This document shows, in pieces, positions 51,965-64,000 of a stretch of 64,000 bases of DNA. Source of the DNA: Protonemura montana. Lineage: Eukaryota > Arthropoda > Insecta > Plecoptera > Nemouridae. Position 1 is the first letter of the stretch; every line of letters begins with the position of its first letter. Under the pieces are notes generated by a model that saw only the letters and a program-made list of their open reading frames with translations, ran no database searches and was not told where the DNA came from. A program made the translations under genes and the position numbers. The DNA lies in assembly GCA_947568835.1 (NCBI GenBank), contig OX387612.1, positions 11,782,001 to 11,846,000 on the forward strand. The letters are read 5' to 3'.

Positions 51965-53900
51965 AGCTGCTGACAGTAATACCATGGTCACTGCTTGGTG
52001 CTATGGTGGTGCTAGTTAGCGCGGTGCTACTGACAGTAATACCAGGGTCACTGCTTGGTGCTATGGTGGTGCTAGTTAGCACGGTGCTACTGACAGTAAT
52101 ACCAGGGTCACTGCTTGGTGCTATGGTGGTGCTAGTTAGCACGGTGTTACTGACAGTAATACCAGGGTCACTGCTTGGTGCTATGGTGGTGCTAGTTAGC
52201 ACGGTGCTACTGACAGTAATACCAGGGTCACTGCTTGGTGCTATGGTGGTGCTAGTTAGCACGGTGCTACTGACAGTAATACCAGGGTCACTGCTTGGTG
52301 CTATGCTGGTGCTAGTTAGCATGGTGCTACTGACAGTAATACCAGGGTCACTGCTTGGTGCTATGGTGGTGCTAGTTAGCACGGTGCTACTGACAGTAAT
52401 ACCAGGGTCACTGCTTGGTGCTATGGTGGTGCTAGTTAGCACGGTGCTACTGACAGTAATACCAGGGTCACTGCTTGGTGCTATGGTGGTGCTAGTTAGC
52501 ACGGTGCTACTGACAGTAATACCAGGGTCACTGCTTAGTGCTATGGTGGTGCTAGTTAGCACGGTGCTACTGACAGTAATACCAGGGTCACTGCTTGGTG
52601 CTATGGTGGTGCTAGTTAGCACGGTGCTACTGACAGTAATACCAGGGTCACTGCTTGGTGCTATGGTGGTGCTAGTTAGCACGGTGCTACTGACAGTAAT
52701 ACCAGGGTCACTGCTTGGTGCTATGGTGGTGCTAGTTAGCACAGTGCTACTGACAGTAATACCAGGGTCACTGCTTGGTGCTATGGTGGTGCTGGTTAGC
52801 ACGGTGCTACTGACAGTAATACCAGGGTCACTGCTTGGTGCTATAGTGGTGCTAGTGAGCACGGTGCTACTGACAGTAATACCAGGGTCACTGCTTGGTG
52901 CTATGGTGGTGCTAGTTAGCACGGTGCTACTGACAGTAATACCAGGGTCACTGCTTGGTGCTATGGTGGTGCTAGTTAGCACGGTGCTGCTGACAGTAAT
53001 ACCAGGGTCACTGCTTGGTGCTATAGTGGTGCTAGTGAGCACGGTGCTACTGACAGTAATACCAGGGTCACTGCTTGGTGCTATGGTGGTGCTAGTTAGC
53101 ACGGTGCTACTGACAGTAATACCAGGGTCACTGCTTGGTGCTATGGTGGTGCTAGTTAGCGCGGTGCTACTGACAGTAATACCAGGGTTACTGCTTGATG
53201 CTATGGTGGTGCTAGTTAGCACGGTGCTACTGACAGTAATACCAGGGTCACTGCTTGGTGCTATGATGGTGCTAGTTAGCACAGTGCTACTGACAGTAAT
53301 ACCAGGGTCACTGCTTGGTGCTATGGTGGTGCTAGTTAGCACGGTGCTACTGACAGTAATACCAGGGTCACTGCTTGGTGCTATGGTGGTGCTAGTTAGC
53401 ACGGTGCTACTGACAGTAATACCAGGGTCACTGCTTGGTGCTATGGTGGTGCTAGTTAGCACGGTGCTACTGACAGTAATACCAGGGTCACTGCTTGGTG
53501 CTATGGTGGTGCTAGTTAGCACGGTGCTACTGACAGTAATACCAGGGTCACTGCTTGGTGCTATGGTGGTGCTAGTTAGCACGGTGCTACTGACAGTAAT
53601 ACCAGGGTCACTGCTTGGTGCTATGGTGGTGCTAGTTAGCACGGTGCTACTGACAGTAATACCAGGGTCACTGCTTGGTGCTATAGTGGTGCTAGTTAGC
53701 ACGGTGCTACTGACAGTAATACCAGGGTCACTGCTTGATGCTATGGTGGTGCTAGTTAGCACGGTGCTACTGACAGTAATACCAGGGTTACTGCTTGGTG
53801 CTATGGTGGTGCTAGTTAGCACGGTGCTACTGACAGTAATACCAGGGTCAATGCTTGGTGCTATGGTGGTGCTAGTTAGCGCGGTGCTACTGACAGTTAT
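51965..53900. repeat. 60-bp minisatellite, about 32 copies
   Basis: The unit CTGACAGTAATACCAGGGTC, ACTGCTTGGTGCTATGGTGG, TGCTAGTTAGCACGGTGCTA is very uniform. It is stop-free in one frame on each strand, giving frames of 677 and 674 codons. Neither begins with ATG (GTG at 51907, TTG at 53924). The minus-strand frame would be a Ser/Thr-rich 20-residue repeat, the plus-strand frame a hydrophobic one. I treat it as non-coding. Confidence 0.9.
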
Positions 53901-53940
53901 ACCAATTGTTCCAATAAGAATCAATCAGACATATTTATGA

Positions 53941-54564
53941 ACAATTAGCGATATGTAAAAGTTGGGTTGACCTTGTGTGATTACTATATATTATTTTAAT
54001 GTGAAACCTCAAATAAAAGTAAAAATGAAATATTTAGATGAGTGTACAGGACTATACAAACAAGCATAAATAGAAAAGACACTATTTGCTTCTCCAGGCT
54101 GATTTTTATTAAAATTATAAGAATCCTTTGAAATTTGAATCCTTTTTCTTAATTTACATCTGCTGATTTTCTCAGTTACGCTAACTAACCAAAAGTTCAA
54201 CGAAGATGATAGTTTATAAAAAATTTTAAAGCAAAATCCAGTTTGCGTCGTTTGATTAAAGTTTGCAGAAATTATTTTCACTGTTAAAAAACGCACGAGC
54301 TTTTGGTGACTTCTGTTGGATTGTGAAAAAAACCACGTATTTTTTCAAAACAAGATAAAGAAATGAATTAGTTTCATCTGCAGAGTAAAGGTTGGGATCC
54401 ACGCGGCTTGTTGCGATCGCTGCGTCGTGTGTGGCTTCAAGATTCTATTCCGGGCTTCGCGATTTGATCGTCAGCCAGAAGCCCACGTGATGGCGAGGGA
54501 TCGGCCGACCTTGAGGACCACGATTCAAGAGCACGCACTCACGCATTCACAAGTGCAAGCCGAC
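53941..54564. other. Single-copy sequence
   Basis: No gene recognised. A GC-richer patch (54395..54560) contains several CpGs and no exon I can support. Confidence 0.5.
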
Positions 54565-55195
54565 AGAAGCCAACAAAGTGTGTCAAAGTGACAAGGCTAA
54601 GCGGTGGCCGGTCCTTGGTGCTGTTGGACAGGAGCAGTCAACACAGTGTGTCAAAGGGACAAGGCTAAGCGGTGGCCGGTCCTTGGTGCTGTTGGACAGG
54701 AGCAGCCAATACAGTGTGTCAAAGTGACAAGGCTAAGCGGTGGCCGGTCCTTGGTGCTGTTGGACAGGAGCAGCCAACACAGTGTGTCAAAGTGACAAGG
54801 CTAAGCGGTGGCTGGTCCTTGGTGCTGATGGACAGGAGCAGCCAACACAGTGTGTCAAAGTGACAAGGCTAAGCGGTGGCCGGTCCTTGGTGCTGTTGGA
54901 CAGGAGCAGCCAACACAGTGTGTCAAAGTGACAAGGCTAAGCGGTGGCCGGTCCTTGGTGCTGTTGGACAGGAGCAGCCAACACAGTGTGTCAAAGTGAC
55001 AAGGCTAAGCGGTGGCCGGTCCTTGGTGCTGTTGGACAGGAGCAGCCAACACAGTGTGTCAAAGTGACAAGGCTAAGCGGTGGCCGGTCCTTGGTGTTGT
55101 TGGACAGGAGCAGCCAACACAGTGTGTCAAAGTGACAAGGCTAAGCGGTGGCCGGTCCTTGGTGCTGTTGGACAGGAGCAGCCAACACAATGTGT
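54565..55195 (+). repeat. 68-bp minisatellite, about 9 copies
   Basis: Plus-sense, so inverted relative to 51095..51480. The two flank the 60-bp array. Confidence 0.92.
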
Positions 55196-55845
55196 TAAAC
55201 GTTAAAGGACCAGTAGATACGTAAATAACCCCTTTGTTGCAATCACAGATAATTATTTGAGCCAAACACTCACTAATCAATCACGAAGTGTTTTTTGATT
55301 GTTCGGTCCATACCTCGATTATTTCTGGCAGAAGTTCACATATAATTCACATACATAAGATTTTGATATCGCACTTTAGTATGACATGCAATTGTAATGC
55401 ATGTGAGAACATTGTGGAGCTGATTGGATAAAACACGCGCTAATCAGCAAACAGCTGTCAATGCCGAAGAGATAAGATTATTTGACATGTTTAACTCGCA
55501 ACAGATGGCTGAATGTCACTACCAGTACAATAATTTCACGTTTCAATTACTTTCAACGACTTCACTGGGTCGGAATGAATTTTGCTTGACAACGAGTTTG
55601 TTTGTTTAATGCCTATGTAAAAAAAAAACACACATATATTTTGAAGACAAAACGTCTCGTTTTCGGTGCTCCGTTACGAACCTTACAGTCCGTTAACTTT
55701 TATTTGTTTGGCAACAGCCAAAAAGATGATTTTCAGAAGTGTCACCAAAAATCTGGCATTTAACAATTTTAATATATTGTTATACATATTTGTTTTTATG
55801 GTACGATGACCTTTAATTCGATATTGTAGAACGAGATTACGAAAG

Positions 55846-57252
55846 ACCCTCCTGATGGGAAGGTGTGGGGGTAGGTACGTGAGTTGGCAACACAGCTTAG
55901 ATGGTCGAGTCGAGACGGGTTGAAATGTTGACACCTGACAAGATGGACATGAATCGAACAAAGACCCTCCTGATGGGAAGGGGTGGGGGTAGGTACGTGA
56001 GTTGGCAACACAGCTTAGATGGTCGAGTCGAGACGGGTTGAAATGTTGACACCTGACAAGATGGACATGAATCGAACAAAGACCCTCCTGATGGGAAGGG
56101 GTGGGGGTAGGTACGTGAGTTGGCAACACAGCTTAGATGGTCGAGTCGAGACGGGTTGAAATGTTGACACCTGACAAGATGGACATGAATCGAACAAAGA
56201 CCCTCCTGATGGGAAGGGGTGGGGGTAGGTACGTGAGTTGGCAACACAGCTTAGATGGTCGAGTCGAGACGGGTTGAAATGTTGACACCTGACAAGATGG
56301 ACATGAATCGAACAAAGACCCTCCTGATGGGAAGGGGTGGGGGTAGGTACGTGAGTTGGCAACACAGCTTAGATGGTCGAGTCGAGACGGGTTGAAATGT
56401 TGACACCTGACAAGATGGACATGAATCGAACAAAGACCCTCCTGATGGGAAGGGGTGGGGGTAGGTACGTGAGTTGGCAACACAGCTTAGATGGTCGAGT
56501 CGAGACGGGTTGAAATGTTGACACCTGACAAGATGGACATGAATCGAACAAAGACCCTCCTGATGGGAAGGGGTGGGGGTAGGTACGTGAGTTGGCAACA
56601 CAGCTTAGATGGTCGAGTCGAGACGGGTTGAAATGTTGACACCTGACAAGATGGACATGAATCGAACAAAGACCCTCCTGATGGGAAGGGGTGGGGGTAG
56701 GTACGTGAGTTGGCAACACAACTTAGATGGTCGAGTCGAGACGGGTTGAAATGTTGACACCTGACAAGATGGACATGAATCGAACAAAGACCCTCCTGAT
56801 GGGAAGGGGTGGGGGTAGGTACGTGAGTTGGCAACACAGCTTAGATGGTCGAGTCGAGACGGGTTGAAATGTTGACACCTGACAAGATGGACATGAATCG
56901 AACAAAGACCCTCCTGATGGGAAGGGGTGGGGGTAGGTACGTGAGTTGGCAACACAGCTTAGATGGTCGAGTCGAGACGGGTTGAAATGTTGACACCTGA
57001 CAAGATGGACATGAATCGAACAAAGACCCTCCTGATGGGAAGGGGTGGGGGTAGGTACGTGAGTTGGCAACACAGCTTAGATGGTCGAGTCGAGACGGGT
57101 TGAAATGTTGACACCTGACAAGATGGACATGAATCGAACAAAGACCCTCCTGATGGGAAGGGGTGGGGGTAGGTACGTGAGTTGGCAACACAGCTTAGAT
57201 GGTCGAGTCGAGACGGGTTGAAATGTTGACACCTGACAAGATGGACATGAAT
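55846..57252 (-). repeat. 118-bp minisatellite, about 12 near-identical copies
   Basis: Inverse of the family at 40045 and 49545. Only a handful of point differences are visible across the array (for example ACAACTTAG near 56717), so it is recent or homogenised. Confidence 0.93.
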
Positions 57253-57845
57253 TGAAATTTTAAATCTTAATTATTTAACTGTAGAGTTGTGTTGAAAAAA
57301 GCAACCACGTGTTGCCGGTCTCGTACGGACACTAACACTTGCAATTTGGTTTTACTGATTAATTCATTGTTACTTTACACAGGTTATTTTTTTTAAACGC
57401 CCACGGCTTATATTATCACGCTTTAAGTACGAGCGTGTCTCATCCCAGAAAATTACACGTGATTTCGATCAGATTTTGAAAAAAGTGTTGAAATGAATTT
57501 CCTGAACGAGACAGGCTTATCTCACAAAAAGATATCCTGATAAAAAAAAAAAGAGATCAAGGCTACCAATATCTCTGATGGAGCTCGCGACTTCCTATCT
57601 AGTTGATCTTTTCAAGAATCTTTCTACAAATTTCACAAAAAAAAAAAACGGCGATCTCTCATTTTGAAATGTTGAGCAGGTTTTTACAACGGTACGTGAC
57701 CCAATAGAAGTCTGCACAGCACGTGCGCATGAGCGAATTTTACCGGAGGCCAGTAACTATTTTCTTTCACATTTTGCAAAACATGACGTCTAACCCAGAT
57801 TAAAAATGTGGTCTAAATTCTAGTTGGTTCTACCAGCCGTCATAA
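57253..57845. other. Single-copy AT-rich sequence
   Basis: No gene or repeat recognised. Confidence 0.5.
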
Positions 57846-57849
57846 GCTC

Positions 57850-58825
57850 TGGATCTCAGCTCACAGAAACATCTGAATTTCACTGCATGTGATTGGAAGT
57901 TGTCATGGCAACAGTTTCAACAAAATGTTCAACTTTAAGTTGGACCTCTAGCTCACAGAAACATCTGAATTTCACTGCATGTGATTGGAAGTCGTCATGG
58001 CAACAGTTTCAACAAAATGTTCAACTATAAGTTGGATCTCTAGCTCACAGAAACATCTGAATTTCACTGCATGTGATTGGAAGTCGTCATGGGAACAGTT
58101 TCAACAAAATGTTCAACTATAAGTTGGATCTCTAGCTCACAGAAACATCTGAATTTCACTGCATGTGATTGGAAGTCGTCATGGCAACAGTTTCAACAAA
58201 ATGTTCAACTATAAGTTGGATCTCTAGCTCACAGAAACATCTGAATTTCACTGCATGTGATTGGAAGTCGTCATGGCAACAGTTTCAACAAAATGTTCAA
58301 CTATAAGTTGGATCTCTAGCTCACAGAAACATCTGAATTTCACTGCATGTGATTGGAAGTCGTCATGGCAACAGTTTCAACAAAATGTTCAACTATAAGT
58401 TGGATCTCTAGCTCACAGAAACATCTGAATTTCACTGCATGTGATTGGAAGTCGTCATGGCAACAGTTTCAACAAAATGTTCAACTATAAGTTGGATCTC
58501 TAGCTCACAGAAACATCTGAATTTCACTGCATGTGATTGGAAGTCGTCATGGCAACAGTTTCAACAAAATGTTCAACTATAAGTTGGATCTCTAGCTCAC
58601 AGACACATCTGAATTTCACTGCATGTGATTGGAAGTCGTCATGGCAACAGTTTCAACAAAATGTTCAACTATAAGTTGGATCTCTAGCTCACAGAAACAT
58701 CTGAATTTCACTGCATGTGATTGGAAGTCGTCATGGCAACAGTTTCAACAAAATGTTCAACTATAAGTTGGATCTCTAGCTCACAGAAACATCTGAATTT
58801 CACTGCATGTGATTGGAAGTAACTT
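57850..58825. repeat. 92-bp minisatellite, about 10.5 copies
   Basis: The unit contains CTCACAGAAACATCTGAATT, TCACTGCATGTGATTGGAAG and CGTCATGGCAACAGTTTCAA. Single diverged relatives lie at 32400 and 38225, so the unit comes from a dispersed element. Confidence 0.93.
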
Positions 58826-58829
58826 TATG

Positions 58830-60030
58830 AAAGCTGGATCCCTGTTCTCTGCTCGATTACCATCGGATATTTTATTTTGATATTTAAAATATCTAATTTT
58901 CCAAACAAACAATTTATTTGTTTGACAATAATTAGTGAAAATATTGCAATCTCTTAGAACCTCGAAATGATTCATTGAAAATCTTTGTTTGAGAAGAATC
59001 ACCCATTTGAAAGCCGCCTAGACCAATTTAGCCATTAAAGCTACTGCAACCAAATTGAAATGGATTTTAGATGAGGTTGTGCTAATAAAAGGTGGTTCTA
59101 CACTTATTTTTGAAAATCATATTTTTAAAGAGATTAGAAAAGCAGACCAAACACAGATAACCAAAATTTTCTAAGTGCTAATGTAGAGAATAGAACAATT
59201 GTACTGTTATTTATGATTCCACTAAAAATGTCTGTACGAAGATTACCAAAATGAAGTAAGGTCCACACATTGAACATTATATCAAATAGTTGAAGTTCAT
59301 TCTCGCAAATGTGGTCGATTCCAAGTAACAGATTTGAAATGGAAGAAGGCACCCTACCAATATTCGATGTATTTCATTTAAAAATCTCGGTGTTGTGGTC
59401 AAAACTTGAGTCAATAATAGCAAACTTTCCTATTTTTTGCAAGAAAAGAATTCGCAAAATGGGATAAAATGTTGAAAAAGATATTTTATTTATTAGTCAA
59501 GCCAGTGAGAGAAGATACCATGCTAACGACATAGTGCGAATTTATTTTCGCATTGTTATGGCAAAAAAAACGGCTAAATAGTAGGTACTTTGAAATTGTA
59601 TCTTCTCTCATGAGATTGAAAATAGACACTTGACAAATCAAACAACTTGACTAACACAAAGAAAGTGTAGGCACTATTCTCACAGAAAGTGATTTTCAAT
59701 TGGAAATCCATTCACCGATTTTGAGGTTATCATCTTCTAGAAACTCTGACAGCTGTGATCCTACCTGTCAGAATCCAACTCATTGCGCAACACCGGTCCA
59801 CTCCAGAACAAAGCACGAAGCCGACTGACACGCCACTCGCCGAGCATCGGCCATCAAAAGCCAAGCCGTGACGTCACTCGGTCGTGACGTCACTTTATCC
59901 TTGGCAACTGCGATCGTGTTTTGGAAGTACAATCGATATCGCTTCGGGCGAACGAACGAGTTCGGACGAAAGGTCCTAGGTTCGAACCAATACGAACTCT
60001 TGCCGCACAATTTAAAAGGTGATCTTCTTC
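58830..60030. other. Single-copy sequence without recognised gene
   Basis: Mostly AT-rich, with a GC-richer end (59760..60000) containing repeated GTGACGTCACT (CRE-like TGACGTCA at 59869..59876 and 59885..59892). I see no supporting gene start. Confidence 0.4.
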
Positions 60031-60034
60031 GTTT

Positions 60035-60520
60035 ATTTGCGGTGTTTAACGACGCACTGTTTTGACATCTTGCCATGCGGCACTGGTCTAATGGCGTCGG
60101 TTAATGAGTGGATGATGATGAGGATGATGATGAGCCTAACCTAGCCTAGAAGGGAGAAGGTGAAACCCTGTGCCGGCACGTAGCCTACTCCTGTCGAAGA
60201 GCACTAAAGTGACCACTGGCTTAACGTCCCTTCCGAAGGACGGTACAACGCGAACAACAGGATTCCTCCACAAATCCATGCTGTCGAGAGGTTGATAAGC
60301 AAGGCGAGTGAAGTTGCTGTGCATACTTTCATCCCTTCAACCTCTTTCCCGAACAGAACTGGTCATGTGTATGATGGTCATCCATCCAATACCTGATCCA
60401 GCGTAGTGTTGCTTAACTTTCATCCCTCCAACCTCTCTCCCGAACAGAACTGGTCATGTGTATGATGGTCACCCCTCCAATACCTGACCCAGCGCGGTGT
60501 TGCTTAACTTCGGTGATCTC
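60035..60520 (-). mobile_element. 5S-headed SINE (minus) with two tandem heads
   Basis: The tail starts TGTTTAACGACGCACTGTTT; the body has CCTTCCGAAGGACGGTACAA; two 91-bp heads follow, the outer one continuing into TTGCTTAACTTCGGTGATCTC, the true 5S-like start. This shows the two-unit stage of array formation. Confidence 0.85.
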
Positions 60521-60699
60521 AATGCTTAAAGCATGCGAGGTATGAAGAGGTGTGCAGAGTGATTTAAGAGTAAATAGTAGTAAACAGTAGGAAATAGTAT
60601 GAAATAGGCAAAAGCAGTTAGTAGTAAAATTAGTACCGATATCTGTTCTTATTAAAAAGTCGAGACATAGACCAATCATGGAAGAAAAGTATAATTCTA

Positions 60700-60955
60700 C
60701 CTTAACGTTAATTTTTCGAATGTCTCAGTGAAAAATGATTTCCAAATGACTCCATTACCAACAAATGTGTTAAATGCCACCCAGGTGGAATCACCGTTGA
60801 TTCGAGTTATATGAAATTTAATTTCGTTATTTCTCGCAGATTACTCGCATTTCAAACTGGTTAAAGCACTATTCGATTTTATTCCTGCTAACCTCAACGA
60901 TTGATAAACATGTGTCGATAATTGAAAACTAACCATTTTTGTTGAAAAGGTTTGT
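60700..60955. mobile_element. Decayed palindromic MITE, old copy
   Basis: CCAAATGACTCCATTACC, GAAATTTAATTTCGTTATTT and CCTCAACGATTGATAAACAT align in order with the MITE at 5188. Confidence 0.6.
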
Positions 60956-61404
60956 TGAAAAGCTAGCGTGCGTCATTCTGCGTTACCACGTGTCGCCGCG
61001 GTTTGTTTGTTCAGCAAAGAGTTAACACATACAAACTCAGCGATAGTATTGATGAAATTAAATCTTCATATAAACTAGGTGTTTGTGAGTTCCACCACTA
61101 AACAGTAACGGCTAATTTCAGCAACCTTGTCGCAGCCCAATAACAAAATGATTCATTCAATTACAGATTGGCGAGGCCAATTCATTTGCTATGCATCTGT
61201 GATGAAACTGCGGACTAAAATTCAGTGGAAATAAATTGCTTTTAATTATTGACATGAAGCTGACTCGCTATAGGTCACGGATTTAATTAACTGGACGCGT
61301 CACCGCTGCTTTGTAGCCGAGAAAGATGGAGTCACAACAATGTTTCTGTTAACATGAATTCAAATTGAAAATGGATAGGTGAGCGCTGAACGGTTTGGCT
61401 TATT

Positions 61405-61600
61405 AGAAACACCGGTCCTCGTGAGATCACTGAAGTTAAGCAACACTGCGCTGGGTCAGCTATTGGATGGGTGACCACCGAATGGTTTGGCGTGTTGGAA
61501 ACACCGGTCCTCGTGAGATCACTGAAGTTAAGCAACACTGCGCTGGGTCAGGTATTGGATGGGTGAGCACCGGTGTGTGCCCTGGATTCAGTATTTTCTA
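61405..61600 (+). mobile_element. Two tandem 5S-like SINE heads (plus)
   Basis: ACACCGGTCCTCGTGAGATC, ACTGAAGTTAAGCAACACTG and TATTGGATGGGTGA occur twice, 91 bp apart, without the usual SINE body. The head is longer at its 5' side than in the arrays, covering more of the 5S sequence. Confidence 0.75.
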
Positions 61601-61624
61601 GGTTAGATCCTGGCGGCCAGCCAA

Positions 61625-64000
61625 CCTGGTCTTATAAGTTTAAAGTTTAAACTGAACTAGAGAACAACTATGTAAAGAAAAAGGGTACAGCTGATGGAAA
61701 ATTAAAAGATACAGGAAATCATGAAACTAGATCGTGTTAATTATTGTAATTCACTATTTTTTAATGCAGGTCCTTAAATTTTAATTCCTTTACACTCATT
61801 TTGTTGGAACGTCATTGGACATATTTTTTAATATTTGTGAGAGTCAATTGACTTGATATTTCGTTATTTCCGGCCGCTTCCACCATGTTTGATTTGCATT
61901 TTGAAATTGACGCAGTAAATCTAGCTTCGACAGCTGGTTTTGTTGCACAGCTCACGAACGAATTAAACAATAGTTAGCAATAGTTAAGCAAAGCATTGAA
62001 TTAAACAAGGCAATAGTTAGCAACTCTAGTCGATTCTTTCAGTAGAAAGGAGATGATTTTAAAATTTGAATAACAGGAAAGGAGGAAAGAATGAAACTGA
62101 CATAAGGTGAAATTCGTGAATTCTAAATGCTCCACACTTTCGGTGAAAATCGGCCAATGTGAGTGGAAACAGTTTAGTGCTGCTGGCTATGAACAGAGAC
62201 TATCTAAAGTAAAATAAATACCCGGCTATACAGAACAGGAATGCACTAAGTTAGTAATTGAAAATGCAGAAACACTATAAGCAGAGTAATGTACCTACAG
62301 CTTAAAATTAAAATGCTCCTCCATTGGGTTAACAGGTTTGTGCCGGTTTTTCTGTGGTTCATTATGCACTTAACAGTTCGTTGATTTGTTTGGCAACAGC
62401 CAATCAAGTGTCTTTTGTTTTATTTTATTACACCGAAAAACCAGCACGACGTAGGAGAGCCAGGTAACGGTAGGTGTCACCCGATTGCGCTTGAAGCCGC
62501 CCTGTTTACAATCCTTTACAATTAAACAATGAAAATATCAATGATATTTTATAAATGATAGTTTTTAAATGATGTTTTATGATTTAATATGATCGATATT
62601 TTAAGGTTGAGGTTAGCGGTCAGAAAAAAGATATTTGAGCTTAATCTTGCTGCAAATGAGAGTAACCCACAAGAAATAAAATAAAATTTCTTAACTTTCA
62701 TAACGACGGCGACTCCATCAAGAAGCAACTACCATTACTCACGAAGGCAGTTTACCGTGAGCGCTGGGACTCTGAATTAACCTATGAGATGACGTAAACA
62801 ACCAATGACCCTATCGTCCTGACAAGACGTCAAACAATTGAAAAGCTACTTCTTACGTACAGGACAGAGAGTCGTTTACAAGGGACTCAAAGAGACTTGG
62901 TTTTCATTTGACGAATAACCGTGCAGTTTCTAACTGGTAAGAAGTTTACAATCTATCAATCAAGCTCAGTGATGAAAGAGGGAAGAGACAAGACAGTATT
63001 TTATGATGCAATGCAAATTGAGATGCATTTCAATGATATTAACAGTGCAAATTTGGATCAATCAGATATTTGCAAATACCATAAACTGAATAGGTACTAT
63101 AAATAAAGGATTTTTTTTTTTTGCAAGATTAATTCTCTTTAACATTTTAAGCACTAGAAAAGTCTGATCTTCGGTGCAGAGTTCCTACGATTTCTGACTT
63201 TTCAGCTTCGGAAAGAGAGATTTGAGCAAGAACTTTTAGTTTTCTGGTGATACCATAAGGTGACTAACAGCCAGCAAACAAAGGACGGGAACAAAGCTCG
63301 ACTGGACATTTTTTGCACATTTTTCCATTCTAGCTCCATTTTCACAAATTTGATTGTTTTCATCTCAAACCTATCTTTCTGGAGCTGACAATTCAAAACA
63401 CCAATGATGCACGAGAACGCTCCTAGTTTGAAAATAACCAACGTCTTTCGTCAACTGTCAATATCTTTACCTCCTCATCTACAAATTTGAACACACCGCA
63501 ATATAAGCCAAATTGGCACGCTAACCTCGCACTAATATCATAATAGATCCACCCGACTTGTCTCGTTAGCTAAAACTTAACAACGATCTTTCATTTTCCT
63601 AACCTAACCTACAAATTACAGACTAAAATGGCGATTTTAAAACAAAAAATTTAACATTTATAAAAATCCAGCATATTCATTCCTATAACGGTTGACAGTA
63701 ATTATTTTAAAAAATCCAGTTTTTTTATATTCCATATAATTTAGACCATGACGACGGTGTGCACGTGACCGGCAGGATCGCTGAAAATTAGCTACCGTCA
63801 GCTTAAAAGTCGACGTTTCTTCGTAATTCAAATGTGAACAGCGAAATAATAAATAATCGGACTAGAAGTGTACGTTGCCAAGGAATAAATAGATGAACGT
63901 AGAAACCTTACAACAGTCAATGTCACGAAGGTTTGTTCAAAAATTCAATTTTTTTTTTTTAGAGAAAACAAAAGAAAGAATTTTGAAGACATGGGGGCAA
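61625..64000. other. AT-rich flank without recognised gene
   Basis: Contains an old MITE relic at 62585..62770 (GAGTAACCCACAAGAAAT, GGCGACTCCATC). Remaining open frames (62921..63106, 63202..63441) show no family resemblance. Confidence 0.5.

Noticed and set aside
59780-60076. 98-codon minus-strand frame near CRE-like sites
   Set aside because: It overlaps the SINE tail at 60035, and its residues show no recognisable domain.

Overview
This is animal (metazoan) nuclear DNA, most likely from an invertebrate. The evidence is three spliced genes with canonical GT-AG introns, an intron-lodged spliceosomal U4 snRNA, 5S-headed SINEs, MITEs, a hAT transposon, and minisatellites filling much of the non-coding sequence. 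I cannot name the species. A lophotrochozoan or similar marine invertebrate is a guess.

All three protein genes lie on the minus strand. From right to left they are: (1) an SLC22-family organic ion transporter (31027..50953, 11 coding exons, 578 residues, AATAAA at 30975..30980); (2) a PDE10A-like dual-GAF cyclic-nucleotide phosphodiesterase (5761..29222, 16 coding exons, 921 residues, all catalytic residues present); (3) a HIGD1-type mitochondrial respiratory-chain assembly protein (2422..4083, 2 coding exons, 93 residues). I assembled each by eye from splice sites. Every exon junction keeps phase, which is the main support for the models. A U4 snRNA gene with an intact fold lies on the plus strand at 19625..19765, inside a PDE10 intron.

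Almost every intron of the two large genes carries a tandem array. The unit families (91, 70, 68, 50, 47, 44, 41, 73, 118 and 15 bp) recur in several introns, some in both orientations. Several can be traced to a parent transposable element present in the same window. The 91-bp unit is the 5S rRNA-like head of a SINE (full copy 50165..50545). The 68-bp unit matches the body of the same SINE type. The 15-bp unit is a sub-piece of the 91-bp unit. The 47-bp unit is the end of a palindromic MITE of about 420 bp (copies at 2682, 5188 and 8867). A 1.24-kb hAT-like element with 15-bp inverted ends sits inside a GCTAGT microsatellite with an exact 8-bp target duplication.

The right end (50954..64000) has no recognised protein gene. 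It holds arrays of 60, 68, 92 and 118 bp, SINE copies, decayed MITEs and single-copy AT-rich sequence. A TATA/initiator pair at 51753..51785 points into the 60-bp array.

The three protein genes show no shared pathway; they look like ordinary neighbours. What is unusual is the repeated conversion of mobile elements into intronic satellite arrays that come within 15-100 bp of splice sites, and the inverted array pairs that bracket sets of exons.
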